From: Xenorhabdus griffiniae
GTDB taxonomy: Bacteria; Pseudomonadota; Gammaproteobacteria; Enterobacterales; Enterobacteriaceae
Reading direction: 5' to 3'
NCBI RefSeq assembly: GCF_037265215.1
Contig: NZ_CP147737.1
Location: forward strand, 3,690,001 to 3,754,000
Length of the DNA stretch: 64,000 nucleotides
Below the pieces are notes generated by a model. It did not search any database and was not told the DNA's origin. It worked only from the letters and a program-made list of their open reading frames with translations. Below are positions 55,183 to 64,000 of this stretch, piece after piece. Numbering within the stretch: the first letter of the stretch is position 1; each line of letters begins with the position of its first letter. The position numbers were made by a program, and so were the translations under genes.

Positions 55183-55925
55183 AAGTCTATTATATCTGAA
55201 ATTACACGAGCAACAGAGTTTTCATCAGGTTTGTCTATTCCTTTTTTACCTATTAAATGAGTACCCTTAGATAATACAGGTTCAACTATAAAATACATCA
55301 TTTCCAAATTCTTACTATATAATGCCCAGTAAAGAGATGGACATTCTCTTTTAAGCTTATCTGCTGATACTGCCGCCTTTTCAAAATATCCATATGATTG
55401 AAAAGCACTTAAAGCCATATTTATAAATTTTCTAGCTATGTTTTTTACAAGAATGTTTGTTATTAACGTTCTATATATAAACTCCGCTACTACAATAGAT
55501 ATTGATAATTTTGTTGATTTAGACGCCGCTACTTTAGCCGAAAATTTCAACACTCCAAGGTATATTCTTTCTCTTGCATCTTCACTATAGTCTTTGAATA
55601 ATTCGTCAACATATGCTACTGCCATCCTCATTATAAAGTCTTTTTCATTCTTAGCAGTCCATAGGTTTATGATCATCCTCTTATCATCTGCATTTATTTT
55701 CTCATTTACATCTTCATATCCATCCCAAAAATATGATGTTCTCCAAAGTGCACGTTTAGCCCCCAATCCTATATTTTCCACTGTATCTATCGCCATTACT
55801 CCAACTTCTTCAACAGCACGTTCTAACCTTAAAGCGGCTTCACGTTGAGCTTCTTCTATTCTCAAAGCTAAATTTTGTTGAGCTTCTAATGACATCTTAA
55901 AATGACGGCTAATATCAAATCCCAT
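55179..55925 (-). CDS. Candidate Hcp-linked pore-forming effector
   Basis: A 248-residue protein predicted to be almost entirely helical. Residues 10-40 form a charged amphipathic coil (LALRIEEAQREAALRLERAV), and residues about 157-185 are hydrophobic (LSISIVVAEFIYRTLITNIL). It lacks enzyme motifs. The partner has two membrane segments and the gene lies beside hcp, so I infer a membrane-permeabilising toxin carried in the Hcp tube, by analogy with Ssp6 of Serratia. Homology to Ssp6 is not shown. TGGAG precedes the ATG. Confidence 0.6.
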   Translation of the reverse strand: MGFDISRHFKMSLEAQQNLALRIEEAQREAALRLERAVEEVGVMAIDTVENIGLGAKRALWRTSYFWDGYEDVNEKINADDKRMIINLWTAKNEKDFIMRMAVAYVDELFKDYSEDARERIYLGVLKFSAKVAASKSTKLSISIVVAEFIYRTLITNILVKNIARKFINMALSAFQSYGYFEKAAVSADKLKRECPSLYWALYSKNLEMMYFIVEPVLSKGTHLIGKKGIDKPDENSVARVISDIIDF

Positions 55926-55951
55926 GTATTACTCCACAAAAAATAATTCAA

Positions 55952-56068
55952 TCAGTGTTTAACTGCTTTTCTATCCAGTTTTAATGATAAGATTCTACCA
56001 TCCGAAATTTTCATATTAGCAGCATCAGTCTGAGTTGATGACAATAATTGAAAGCAAAACGTCATCAT
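55952..56068 (-). CDS. Small ORF upstream of effector, unknown
   Basis: A 38-residue frame (MMTFCFQLLSSTQTDAANMK, then ISDGRILSLKLDRKAVKH). Its ATG overlaps the preceding stop by one base (TAATG), and it ends 26 bp before the effector start. It could be a real small protein or the scar of a longer gene. There is no recognisable domain. Confidence 0.35.
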   Translation of the reverse strand: MMTFCFQLLSSTQTDAANMKISDGRILSLKLDRKAVKH

Positions 56069-56148
56069 TATAGTTTATCCTCTGCAATCACAGGACTATT
56101 AGCTAACACATGATTTATTTGTTGTAGTAATTCTTCCCTCTTATCCAT
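56068..56148 (-). CDS. Tiny ORF upstream of effector, unknown
   Basis: A 26-residue frame (MDKREELLQQINHVLANSPV, then IAEDKL) with AGGATAT five bases before its ATG. It is coupled by TAATG to the next small ORF. Whether it is translated is not known; the spacing is what suggests an operon leader. Confidence 0.35.
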   Translation of the reverse strand: MDKREELLQQINHVLANSPVIAEDKL

Positions 56149-56347
56149 ACGACATATCCTATTCTTAACGAAGAGTTAGAATATAACATTTCTATATAAA
56201 AAAATAGCCACATCAATCACATAATAATAATGTATTAAAAAAGCACAAAGTTACCCCCAATTCATCCATAAAGAATAATTGTAATTTTGAAGATTTTTAA
56301 TTTTTCCTACCGGAAATAATAGAGGATTTAATAGTGCATTCAAGGCA

Positions 56348-56386
56348 GCTCGGTTTTTTTAACCATTCCAACCTAAAAAACCGAGC
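56348..56386 (-). terminator. Terminator of cysJIH
   Basis: GCTCGGTTTTTT and AAAAAACCGAGC pair perfectly across 15 bases, 54 bp past the cysH stop. The gap 56149-56347 contains no gene. Confidence 0.65.
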
Positions 56387-56439
56387 CTAAATTTACGCGG
56401 TTCTGAACAAACCCTTCTCAAATAAAGCTGGGGATTAAT

Positions 56440-57174
56440 TCAACTTTCGTGCAAACCACACTCACGTTTCAAGCCAAAAAAACGCGTTTGTTCTTCACTC
56501 ATACCGGGTTCCCATTTTTGGGTGGTATGCGTATCCCCGACAGAAAGGTAGCCCTGTTCCCATAATGGATGGTATTCAAGGCTATGCTTGGTCAAGTATT
56601 GGTGAACCTGCCTATTATCCCAATCAATTATAGGCAAGATTTTAAAAACTCCCCGTTGAACTGCCAGCACAGGTAAGTTAGTTCGGCTTTCTGATTGCTG
56701 GCGACGCAACCCCGCAAACCAGCTTTGTGCTTGCAGAGCTGCTAATGCACGATTCATCGGCGCAACTTTATTGATTTGGTTATAACGTTCTATCCCTTCT
56801 ATTCCCTGTTCCCATAATTTGCCATAACGTGCTTCTTGCCAGGCGGGAGAATGTTCTGCACGAAAAATCTTCAAGTTCAAGTTGAGTTTTTCAGTCAGTT
56901 TATCAATAAATTGATAAGTTTCAGGAAATAAGTATCCCGTATCGGTAAGAATCACGGGAATATCAGGATACTCCCGTGTCACAAGATGCAAACAGACAGC
57001 CGCCTGAATACCAAAGCTAGAGGAAAGCACAAATTCGCCAGATAGATGCTCCAATGCCCATCTCACACGTTCACGAGCATCCAGTATCTCCAGTTGTTGA
57101 TTGATGTCTGCCAATGACGTGATTTGCTGCTCTGGAGCCAGTGCCACCAGCTCCGATAAGTTCAATCGGCTCAT
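56440..57174 (-). CDS. cysH: Phosphoadenylylsulfate (PAPS) reductase
   Basis: Reduces PAPS to sulfite with thioredoxin. The PAPS site [10 protein letters not shown] and the catalytic Cys in ECGLHES at the C-terminus are present. There are no Cys-Cys pairs, so it is the PAPS-specific type without an iron-sulfur cluster. The frame opens at 57189, but the ATG at 57174 overlaps the cysI stop (ATGA) and gives 244 residues, the same as E. coli CysH. Confidence 0.95.
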   Translation of the reverse strand: MSRLNLSELVALAPEQQITSLADINQQLEILDARERVRWALEHLSGEFVLSSSFGIQAAVCLHLVTREYPDIPVILTDTGYLFPETYQFIDKLTEKLNLNLKIFRAEHSPAWQEARYGKLWEQGIEGIERYNQINKVAPMNRALAALQAQSWFAGLRRQQSESRTNLPVLAVQRGVFKILPIIDWDNRQVHQYLTKHSLEYHPLWEQGYLSVGDTHTTQKWEPGMSEEQTRFFGLKRECGLHES

Positions 57175-58910
57175 ACTGCCTCCTGCCAATCATAAAAATC
57201 GACGGCTGAATTCAATACGGGTTTGATGATATCAGCGCGGATCAGAAAATCACCAAAACATTCACCGGCATGACGCTCTGATGCCCAACGACCAATTAAT
57301 TTATCCAGTATCTCAAGGATCTCTGCTGATGTAATATTTTCCTTGTACATGCGGGGAATGCGATCACCGATGCGATTTCCACCAAGATGCAGGTTGTAAC
57401 GATCAAGTGCTTTACCCACCAGCCCAATTTCTGCCAGCATCGCCCTGCCACATCCATTCGGACAGCCTGTAACACGCAGTATGATCTCTTCATCACCCAC
57501 ACCATGTTTTTCCATTAACGCATCAACATAATCGACAAAAGTCGGCAGGAAACGTTCTGCTTCAGCCATCGCTAATGGGCAAGTAGGAAATGAAACACAG
57601 GCCATAGCGTGGTGACGCAAAGTAGTCACGCTATCGTCAATTAAGCCATGAGCACGGGCAATGTCTTCAATCCGCGTTTTTTCACTCTCCGGCACTCCTG
57701 CCACAATCAGGTTTTGGTTGGCAGTCAGACGAAAATCGCCTTTATGGATTTTCGCAATTTCTGCAATCCCTGTTTTTAATGGCTTGTTGGGATAATCCAA
57801 CAAACGGCCATTTTCAATAAATAAGGTCAGGTGCCATTGATCATCAATGCCTTTTAACCAACCAATTTGATCGCCCCGACCAGTGAATTTATATGGCCGA
57901 ATAGCTTCAAATTTCACACCAGCACGTTTTTCAACCTCTTGTTTGAAGGTTTCAATACCCACACGTTCAAGGGTATATTTGGTTTTCGCATTTTTACGGT
58001 CAGTCCGGTTACCCCAATCACGTTGGGTGGTCACTATCGCCTCTGCAATGGCCAAGGTGTGTTCCTGTGCAATAAAACCAAATTCACTCGCCAGTCGTGG
58101 GAAGGTTTTTTTGTCGCCGTGGGTCATGGCTAATCCCCCACCCACCAATACGTTAAAGCCAATTAATTGATCATTTTCCGCAATGGCGACAAAGTTCATA
58201 TCGTTGGCATGTAGATCCACATCATTTTGTGGCGGGATCACCACCGATGTTTTGAATTTACGGGGCAAATAAGTAGTGCCAAGAATCGGCTCTTCATCGG
58301 TCGTTGCAATTTTTTCTTTATCCAACCAGATTTCAGCATACGCATTGGTACGAGGCAGCAGATGTTCCGATATCTTTTTCGCCCACTCATAAGCCTGTTG
58401 GTGTAAAGCAGATTGCACCGGATTGGACGTACACAGCACGTTACGATTGACGTCGTTAGCGGTAGCCAGTGAATCCAAGCCCATATGTGCTAATAATTGA
58501 TGTGCTGGCTTGAGATTGTTTTTTAATATCCCATGAAACTGAAATGTCTGGCGGTTGGTCAATCTAATACTGCCATACAGCGTATTTTCTGTCGCAAACC
58601 GATCAATACCCAGCCACTGTTTTGGGGTAATAATCCCCCCCGGTAAGCGACAACGCAGCATCATGGCATGGCGTGGTTCGAGTTTTTGTTCTATACGCTC
58701 GGCCCGAATATCACGGTCATCTTGCTGATACATGCCATGAAAGCGGATAAGGAGAAAATTATCCCCCTCAAATCCGCCTGTCAGCCCATTTTTTAAATCT
58801 TCGCTGATCGTTCCTCGCAAATAATTACTGTCCAACTTCATGCGTTCACTGTCTGCAAGTTTGCCTTCAACGATTAAGATATCTGTTTTTTCTTTGCTCA
58901 CATTGCTCAT
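57171..58910 (-). CDS. cysI: Sulfite reductase hemoprotein beta-component
   Basis: Carries siroheme and a 4Fe-4S cluster and reduces sulfite to sulfide. The cluster cysteines lie in [11 protein letters not shown] and [11 protein letters not shown], and substrate-binding [12 protein letters not shown] is present. The frame extends to 58955, inside cysJ, but ATG 58910, one base after the cysJ stop, fits the family start and gives 579 residues. Siroheme comes from CysG encoded about 3 kb away, beyond the hcp islet. Confidence 0.95.
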   Translation of the reverse strand: MSNVSKEKTDILIVEGKLADSERMKLDSNYLRGTISEDLKNGLTGGFEGDNFLLIRFHGMYQQDDRDIRAERIEQKLEPRHAMMLRCRLPGGIITPKQWLGIDRFATENTLYGSIRLTNRQTFQFHGILKNNLKPAHQLLAHMGLDSLATANDVNRNVLCTSNPVQSALHQQAYEWAKKISEHLLPRTNAYAEIWLDKEKIATTDEEPILGTTYLPRKFKTSVVIPPQNDVDLHANDMNFVAIAENDQLIGFNVLVGGGLAMTHGDKKTFPRLASEFGFIAQEHTLAIAEAIVTTQRDWGNRTDRKNAKTKYTLERVGIETFKQEVEKRAGVKFEAIRPYKFTGRGDQIGWLKGIDDQWHLTLFIENGRLLDYPNKPLKTGIAEIAKIHKGDFRLTANQNLIVAGVPESEKTRIEDIARAHGLIDDSVTTLRHHAMACVSFPTCPLAMAEAERFLPTFVDYVDALMEKHGVGDEEIILRVTGCPNGCGRAMLAEIGLVGKALDRYNLHLGGNRIGDRIPRMYKENITSAEILEILDKLIGRWASERHAGECFGDFLIRADIIKPVLNSAVDFYDWQEAV

Positions 58911-58911
58911 A

Positions 58912-60708
58912 TTAGTAAACATCTCTCTGATAACGGCGCTCAAGGCGCAATTCACTCAAGAATTCATCAGCCTGTTCAGCATCCATACCACCATGTTGTG
59001 AAATGATGTCCAATAGGGCCTGTTCTACGTCTTTTGCCATGCGATTCGCATCGCCACAAACATACAGATGAGCGCCATCCTGGATCCAGCGCCAAACTTC
59101 TCCTCCCTGTTCACGCAGTTTGTCTTGTACATATACTTTATGTTGCTGATCCCTTGACCATGCCAGATCAATGCGGGTCAATAAGCCCTCTTTCATATAA
59201 CGCTGGAATTCAACCTGATAAAGAAAATCTTCAACAAAATGGGGATTACCGAAAAACAGCCAGTTTTTACCTTCAGCTCCCTGACTGTCACGGTGCTGCA
59301 AAAATGCCCTAAACGGAGCAACCCCCGTTCCCGGCCCAATCATGATGATTGGTGTATTAGGATCGGCCGGTAAACGGAAATTGTCGTTCTGTTCGATAAA
59401 CACGCGGATGCTGTCATCTTCTTGCAAGCGATCCGCCAGATAACCTGACGCGCCACCTGTACGGGCACGCCCTTCAATGTCATAACGAACAACGCCAACA
59501 GTAATATGAACTTCGTTTTCCACCTCAGATTGTGAAGAGGAGATGGAATAGAGACGTGGTGTCAGTGGGCGCAATAAATCAATAAATTGTTGGGCTTCTG
59601 GCTGTGAAGCCGCAGCCCTGACCATATCAACAATAGGTGTTGTCTGAGCGTATTGCTGCAAGGCTTGTTTGTTAGCGACTAGCGATAACAGTTTTTCATC
59701 TTTCGCCAACGCTGCATATTTCCCAACAATTACACCAGTATTTTGTGTCAACTCTACGTGACTAATCAAAGCATTACGCAATGGAAGTGATTTTCCATGC
59801 ACATTGACCTGCTCTGAACCGTCTAACCAAAGCAGAGCTATTAATTCATCCACTAAAGCCGGATCGTTTTCAAACCAAACCCCCAAGGCATCTCCTGGTT
59901 GATAACGCAGCCCTGAGTCCCCTAAATCAATTTCAACATGGCGAACATCTTTGTCAGAACCACGTCCCGTTATTTTCTGGCTCGTCAACAGGGAAGCCGT
60001 CAAGGGGCTTTCTTTGGTATACGTTTGGGCTTCCTTGACATGCGCTGAAATAGTAGATGAAGTGACAGCATTTACCTGTACTGACAAACGCTGCTTCAAA
60101 ATATCTGTAATTTGCTGACGCCATTGAGCCGCTTGTTCTTGGTATTCCACATCAGCATCAACACGATCCAATAGGCGCTGAGCACCAAGCTCATACAGAC
60201 GACTGTCAAAATCTTTCCCTGCCTGACAGAAGTTTTCATACGACGTATCCCCAAGGCCAAATACGGCGTATACCGTCTCTTTCATTGATGGCGCTTTTTT
60301 GGCATAGAGATACTTATGGAGTGCTACAGCTTCTTCTGCGGGTTCACCTTCACCTTGTGTTGAAGCAATAATAATCAATATCCGTTCCTGGGAAATTTGT
60401 TTAAATTTATAGTCACCCGCATTAATTAAGTTTACATTGATATTTTCAGCTAATAGTGAATCTCTTAACTGTTCAGCCAGGCGACGGGCATTGCCTGTTT
60501 GCGATGCGGAAAGCAAAGTTACGGTTTCCTGTGCGGAAACGGCAGGTGCCTCTGCCCCCATTTGTGGCTGATGATTCACCATTCCCCAAAAGTAACCAGA
60601 CAACCAGGCTAATTGGTGGGGAGAAAAATCGCTAATTGCAGACTGCAAGCGTGATAATTGTTCTGGAGAAACAGGTAGTAATGCGATTGAAGGTGGTTTT
60701 GCGGTCAT
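58912..60708 (-). CDS. cysJ: Sulfite reductase flavoprotein alpha-component
   Basis: Passes electrons from NADPH through FAD and FMN to CysI. The flavodoxin domain (about 60-205) has [15 protein letters not shown] and [11 protein letters not shown]; the FAD/NADPH part has [29 protein letters not shown] and the end YQRDVY. The frame extends to 60780, but ATG 60708 matches the family start MTAKPPS and gives 598 residues (E. coli 599). The promoter region, about 270 bp, is divergent from queD. Confidence 0.95.
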   Translation of the reverse strand: MTAKPPSIALLPVSPEQLSRLQSAISDFSPHQLAWLSGYFWGMVNHQPQMGAEAPAVSAQETVTLLSASQTGNARRLAEQLRDSLLAENINVNLINAGDYKFKQISQERILIIIASTQGEGEPAEEAVALHKYLYAKKAPSMKETVYAVFGLGDTSYENFCQAGKDFDSRLYELGAQRLLDRVDADVEYQEQAAQWRQQITDILKQRLSVQVNAVTSSTISAHVKEAQTYTKESPLTASLLTSQKITGRGSDKDVRHVEIDLGDSGLRYQPGDALGVWFENDPALVDELIALLWLDGSEQVNVHGKSLPLRNALISHVELTQNTGVIVGKYAALAKDEKLLSLVANKQALQQYAQTTPIVDMVRAAASQPEAQQFIDLLRPLTPRLYSISSSQSEVENEVHITVGVVRYDIEGRARTGGASGYLADRLQEDDSIRVFIEQNDNFRLPADPNTPIIMIGPGTGVAPFRAFLQHRDSQGAEGKNWLFFGNPHFVEDFLYQVEFQRYMKEGLLTRIDLAWSRDQQHKVYVQDKLREQGGEVWRWIQDGAHLYVCGDANRMAKDVEQALLDIISQHGGMDAEQADEFLSELRLERRYQRDVY

Positions 60709-60984
60709 TGTCCCAGTGCCTTTTGCTATAGCCAGTATCCATGTTGTACAAGATGCAGGAATCAATCCAGTCATGAACATGAATTGATTAAGGTTATCCC
60801 AGAATAGGAGCTGTATTTAAAGAAAGGATCGCAATATCTCATAACCAAAACACCTAACTTTATTTACAGATTTAATATATCAATAAAGTCGTTAAGCGTT
60901 GTGCTTTTTACTTCCAGAAAAATCACGTTAAGCTCGCAAAGTTCAGGTAGAATAGCCGACCTTTTAAAATCAGGGGAAAGCACA

Positions 60985-61347
60985 ATGAGTACAACTATCT
61001 TTAAAGATTTTCAATTCGAGGCAGCACATCGCCTTCCACACGTACCGGAAGGACACAAATGTGGGCGTTTGCATGGGCATTCATTCATGGTACGTCTGGA
61101 AATCACCGGAGAAGTTAATCCGCTTAGTGGCTGGCTCATGGATTTTGCCGATGTCAAAGCCGCCTTTAAACCTGTCTGGGAACAGCTCGATCACCATTAT
61201 CTCAATGAGATTCCTGGGCTTGAAAATCCAACCAGCGAAGTGTTGGCCAAGTGGATCTGGGAGAAGTTAAAACCGACGTTGCCTCAACTCAGTGCTGTTA
61301 TGGTTAAAGAGACTTGTAGCGCAGGTTGTATCTATCGGGGAGAATAA
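60985..61347 (+). CDS. queD: 6-carboxytetrahydropterin synthase
   Basis: Second step of queuosine and 7-deazaguanine synthesis, from dihydroneopterin triphosphate. Zinc ligands His15, His30 and His32 (AAHRLPH, GRLHGHS) and catalytic Cys26 are present. The 120 residues match E. coli QueD. The frame opens at 60901, but AGGGGAAAG before ATG 60985 decides the start. It faces queE, the next enzyme of the pathway. Confidence 0.95.
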   Translation: MSTTIFKDFQFEAAHRLPHVPEGHKCGRLHGHSFMVRLEITGEVNPLSGWLMDFADVKAAFKPVWEQLDHHYLNEIPGLENPTSEVLAKWIWEKLKPTLPQLSAVMVKETCSAGCIYRGE

Positions 61348-61349
61348 GG

Positions 61350-61376
61350 ATTCAGCACCAGAGCCTGGTGCTGAAT
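61350..61376. terminator. Bidirectional terminator between queD and queE
   Basis: ATTCAGCACCAG and CTGGTGCTGAAT pair perfectly across three bases between the convergent genes. Confidence 0.85.
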
Positions 61377-61381
61377 GAGAT

Positions 61382-62053
61382 TTAGGCGATATTTAAGTAT
61401 TTATGGGTTTGCATCGAAAAACGCCAATTACGGGCAATACACGTTTCGATGCACAGGCGAGTAGCATCTTCTTTCTGGCTGATCGGCTGTAAGGCAATAA
61501 CCGGAGTAGGATTTCCATCAAGCATAGTCAATAATTCATCTAATGCTTCAATATCGCGCTGCCGCCCAACAGGGTGCTTAATTTCATTAGCGCGTTTAAT
61601 CGCCTCAGGCAAAACCCGATAGCCTCCGCGCATTTTCACTTTCGGAGAAACTGTCACCCACGTTTTGTCAGAACACTTAATAGCATGTGTACCACTCGTC
61701 TCTATCTGACATTGATAGCCTTCACTTTCCAGTGTTTCAGTCAAAGGATACAAGTCATATAAGCACGGTTCTCCGCCTGTAATAACAATATGCTTCGCAC
61801 TATAACCTTGACGAGTGAATATGCTCAGTAATTGTTTTGCACTGGCAACGCCCCACAAATCGCTGTCTTGCGATTTTAGTAAGATATTTTCCATTGGCTG
61901 CTGCTTATCAGCCTCTTTTTCCCATGTATGTTTGGTATCGCACCAACTGCACCCTACTGGACATCCCTGTAATCGAATGAAAACCGAAGGTACACCGGTA
62001 AACACGCCTTCTCCCTGTAAAGTTTGGAAGATTTCATTTATTGGGTAAATCAT
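61382..62053 (-). CDS. queE: 7-carboxy-7-deazaguanine synthase
   Basis: A radical SAM enzyme that contracts the QueD product. The cluster motif is Cys31-x3-Cys35-x2-Cys38 (GCPVGCSWCD), and GGEPCLYD and ETSGTH follow. The 223 residues match E. coli QueE. In E. coli it also affects division under antimicrobial peptide stress; that is not visible in sequence. It is divergent from proY. Confidence 0.95.
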   Translation of the reverse strand: MIYPINEIFQTLQGEGVFTGVPSVFIRLQGCPVGCSWCDTKHTWEKEADKQQPMENILLKSQDSDLWGVASAKQLLSIFTRQGYSAKHIVITGGEPCLYDLYPLTETLESEGYQCQIETSGTHAIKCSDKTWVTVSPKVKMRGGYRVLPEAIKRANEIKHPVGRQRDIEALDELLTMLDGNPTPVIALQPISQKEDATRLCIETCIARNWRFSMQTHKYLNIA

Positions 62054-62220
62054 AAAAAAACTCTGGTTTTAATAAACTGCCCGTTATTATTACAGATATC
62101 TATCCCGCGAACATCCATCTTTATGGTATTGTACCAGGTTGCTTTTGCTGGCATCTCACGCCAGACAGAGCATCGTATGCCTAAATACTCTCAGGCTGAA
62201 AGGATAGATGGGAATAACGA

Positions 62221-63606
62221 ATGCAAAATAATGAAAATCAGCTTAAACAGGGTCTAAGCGTGCGGCATATCCGCTTTATGGCTTTAGGCTCTGCAATAGG
62301 CACAGGGCTGTTTTATGGCTCAGCAGCAGCAATACAGCAAGCAGGTCCCGCTGTATTGCTGGCCTATTTACTCGGCGGAGCTGCCGTATTTATCGTGATG
62401 AGAGCACTCGGCGAAATGGCCGTTCACCATCCTGTTTCTGGTTCTTTTTCGCAATATGCTAGCCATTATCTGGGACCTTTGGCCGGTTTCTTAACTGGTT
62501 GGATCTATATTCTTGAAATGCTGTTTGTTTGCCTGGCTGATGTTACTGCATTCGGCACGTATATGAAGCTCTGGTTCCCACATGTTGATCAGTGGATTTG
62601 GGTTTTAGGGATTGTCTGTTTTATTGGCGCCTTGAATCTGTGTCACGTAAAAATCTTTGGTGAAATGGAGTTTTGGCTTTCAATCATTAAAGTCACTGCC
62701 ATTATTGCCATGATTATTGGCGGCCTTGCCATTATGTTTTACGGTTTCGGACAAGCAACTGAACATGCAACCGGTTTGTCCAATTTATGGGAACATGGCG
62801 GTTTTATGCCAAATGGTATCAGTGGCGTGATAGCTTCATTCGCCATTGTTATGTTCGCCTTTGGTGGCATCGAAGTCATTGGTATCACCGCTAGTGAAGC
62901 GAAAAATCCAGAAAAAACGATCCCTCAGGCAATTAATGCGGTTCCGTTTCGTATCTTGATCTTCTATGTTTTGACTCTGTGTATCCTGATGAGCATCTAT
63001 CCATGGAATCAAATTGGTCAGGATGGCAGCCCATTTGTACAGATTTTTTCTAATTTGGGAATTAATTCAGCGGCAAATATTCTGAATGTGGTCGTGATTA
63101 CCGCGGCGATTTCCGCTATCAATAGTGATATTTTTGGTGCTGGCAGGATGATGTATGGCATGGCGCAAGAAGGACAAGCACCCGAATCATTCAAAAAATT
63201 AACTCGTAATGGTGTGCCATGGATGACGGTTCTTGTCATGACTGCAGTTCTGTTACTTGGCGTAGTGCTAAATTATCTGATCCCTGAAGAAATCTTCATT
63301 CTTATCGCTTCTGTTGCCACATTTGCAACCGTTTGGGTATGGTTGATGATTTTAATCTCGCAGATTGCTATGCGTCGCCAAATGAGCGCAGAAGAAGTCA
63401 AGACACTGAAATTTCCAATCCCAATGTGGCCCATAGCCCCAATAATCACACTTGTTTTCATGGTCAGTGTCATCGTATTACTGGGCTATTTTGAGCAAAC
63501 AAGAGACGCATTATATGTTGGTCTGGGCTGGGTGTTTATTTTGACTCTGGCTTATTTCTTCGGTGTGAAGAAGAAACTATCAGCAAATCGTTCTTCTAAT
63601 CAGTAA
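62221..63606 (+). CDS. proY: Proline-type amino acid permease ProY
   Basis: A 461-residue inner-membrane permease of the amino acid-polyamine-organocation family with 12 membrane segments. [20 protein letters not shown] (helix 1), [17 protein letters not shown] and [20 protein letters not shown] match ProY more closely than ThrP, GabP or ProY relatives such as AroP. E. coli ProY is a cryptic proline carrier; substrate here is inferred. It stands alone and ends with a strong terminator. Confidence 0.82.
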   Translation: MQNNENQLKQGLSVRHIRFMALGSAIGTGLFYGSAAAIQQAGPAVLLAYLLGGAAVFIVMRALGEMAVHHPVSGSFSQYASHYLGPLAGFLTGWIYILEMLFVCLADVTAFGTYMKLWFPHVDQWIWVLGIVCFIGALNLCHVKIFGEMEFWLSIIKVTAIIAMIIGGLAIMFYGFGQATEHATGLSNLWEHGGFMPNGISGVIASFAIVMFAFGGIEVIGITASEAKNPEKTIPQAINAVPFRILIFYVLTLCILMSIYPWNQIGQDGSPFVQIFSNLGINSAANILNVVVITAAISAINSDIFGAGRMMYGMAQEGQAPESFKKLTRNGVPWMTVLVMTAVLLLGVVLNYLIPEEIFILIASVATFATVWVWLMILISQIAMRRQMSAEEVKTLKFPIPMWPIAPIITLVFMVSVIVLLGYFEQTRDALYVGLGWVFILTLAYFFGVKKKLSANRSSNQ

Positions 63607-63624
63607 ACTGTTCAAGTATGTTTC

Positions 63625-63655
63625 AAAAAGCGTCGGTAAGCATCGACGCTTTTTT
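63625..63655 (+). terminator. Terminator of proY
   Basis: AAAAAGCGTCG and CGACGCTTTTT pair perfectly across eight bases, followed by a further T. Confidence 0.9.
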
Positions 63656-63703
63656 ATCTTTTCTCTGCAAGATCAATAAGTCGTTTTAGCCAATCAATTA
63701 TCA

Positions 63704-64000
63704 TCACAAAGAAAATTTCACCATCAACGGGTTATGATCAGACGCACCCGTCATGACAACTGCTGCACGGGAAACTTTTAATTCACGATAAAAAACAAAA
63801 TCCAGCGGCTTGCCAAAAACAATCGTTCTATGATCATCATTAAAATATACTTCTTTCAAATGCATACGATGTGTAAAACGTTCCAATATTTTTAATCTCT
63901 GCCGACTCCATGCATTAAAATCCCCAGCAAAAATAACAGGCCCATTATGTAAGCTGATATGAATGCCAATGTTATTGAGTTGTCGACTATAAACATCAAC
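63704..64000 (-). CDS. yafD: Endonuclease/exonuclease/phosphatase family protein YafD (5' end outside window)
   Basis: The frame runs off the right edge of the window on the minus strand, so only the C-terminal 98 residues are seen. They contain the metal-binding [17 protein letters not shown] and the catalytic SDHNPLMV of the family, and match E. coli YafD closely. The family cuts phosphodiester bonds; the substrate of YafD is not established. A TTG at 63886 is an internal codon, not the start. Confidence 0.85.
   Translation of the reverse strand, partial: VDVYSRQLNNIGIHISLHNGPVIFAGDFNAWSRQRLKILERFTHRMHLKEVYFNDDHRTIVFGKPLDFVFYRELKVSRAAVVMTGASDHNPLMVKFSL

Noticed and set aside
1..64000. tRNA or rRNA genes
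   Set aside because: No cloverleaf or conserved TTCGA-type T-loop pattern was recognised by eye in any gap; a tRNAscan-SE run would settle it.

Overview
The window looks like the chromosome of an enterobacterium of the Morganellaceae, most likely Xenorhabdus or a close relative such as Photorhabdus. This is an inference from the sequence alone. The backbone runs of genes (yadHG-can-hpt, yacC-speED, uhpABC, yjiA-yjiX-btsT, mutS-miaE-rpoS-nlpD-pcm-surE-truD-ispFD-ftsB, the cys genes, queDE, proY, yafD) encode proteins very close to their E. coli counterparts. The base composition is AT-rich. Intergenic gaps carry many copies of one short hairpin repeat. The accessory genes are mostly antibacterial toxins, as is usual in insect-pathogenic relatives.

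Region 1 (1-3800) is the end of a GC-rich mobile element: an ATPase/primase-like protein cut by the window edge, an array of CAAGTC repeats at 11-bp spacing, a tyrosine recombinase, and two palindromic sites resembling the Xer target dif. Region 2 (3800-7600) is a tandem array of three orphan Rhs C-terminal toxin/immunity cassettes (TreTu-like ADP-ribosyltransferase, EndoU nuclease, RGH-type DNA/RNA nuclease). Each begins with the same scar of Rhs core. Related terminators follow the cassettes, and symE or symE remnants follow the first and third. The EndoU toxin has an apparent one-base deletion that joins it in frame to its immunity gene.

Region 3 (7800-24200) is mainly housekeeping: a lipoprotein, the YadGH ABC exporter, carbonic anhydrase, hypoxanthine salvage, spermidine synthesis, and a hexose-phosphate sensing system (uhpABC) whose transporter gene uhpT is not next to it. 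An unknown gene, an IS66 remnant, a MATE exporter and a serine-type transporter follow. Region 4 (25200-31900) is a second accessory zone: a fimbrial-switch-type recombinase without fimbriae, then a type VI secretion islet (vgrG remnant, DUF4123 adaptor, unknown 517-residue effector candidate, exported immunity candidate), then hcp with a convergent effector/immunity pair.

Region 5 (32200-54100) returns to the backbone: zinc GTPase YjiA, YjiX, pyruvate symporter BtsT, a phosphoethanolamine transferase, a Fic protein, mismatch repair, the stationary-phase sigma factor cluster and the sulfate-activation genes cysCNDG. Region 6 (54400-56150) is a second hcp islet with the same layout as the first but a different toxin pair. 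It lies between cysG and cysHIJ, so the sulfate assimilation genes are split by a toxin module. Region 7 (56400-64000) holds cysHIJ, queD, queE, proY and the end of yafD.

The strongest leads for new biology are the two parallel hcp islets with unrelated, unrecognised toxins, the VgrG-remnant islet with its unknown effector, and the three-cassette Rhs toxin array. No type VI core apparatus gene lies in the window, so the hcp products would have to use an apparatus encoded elsewhere.
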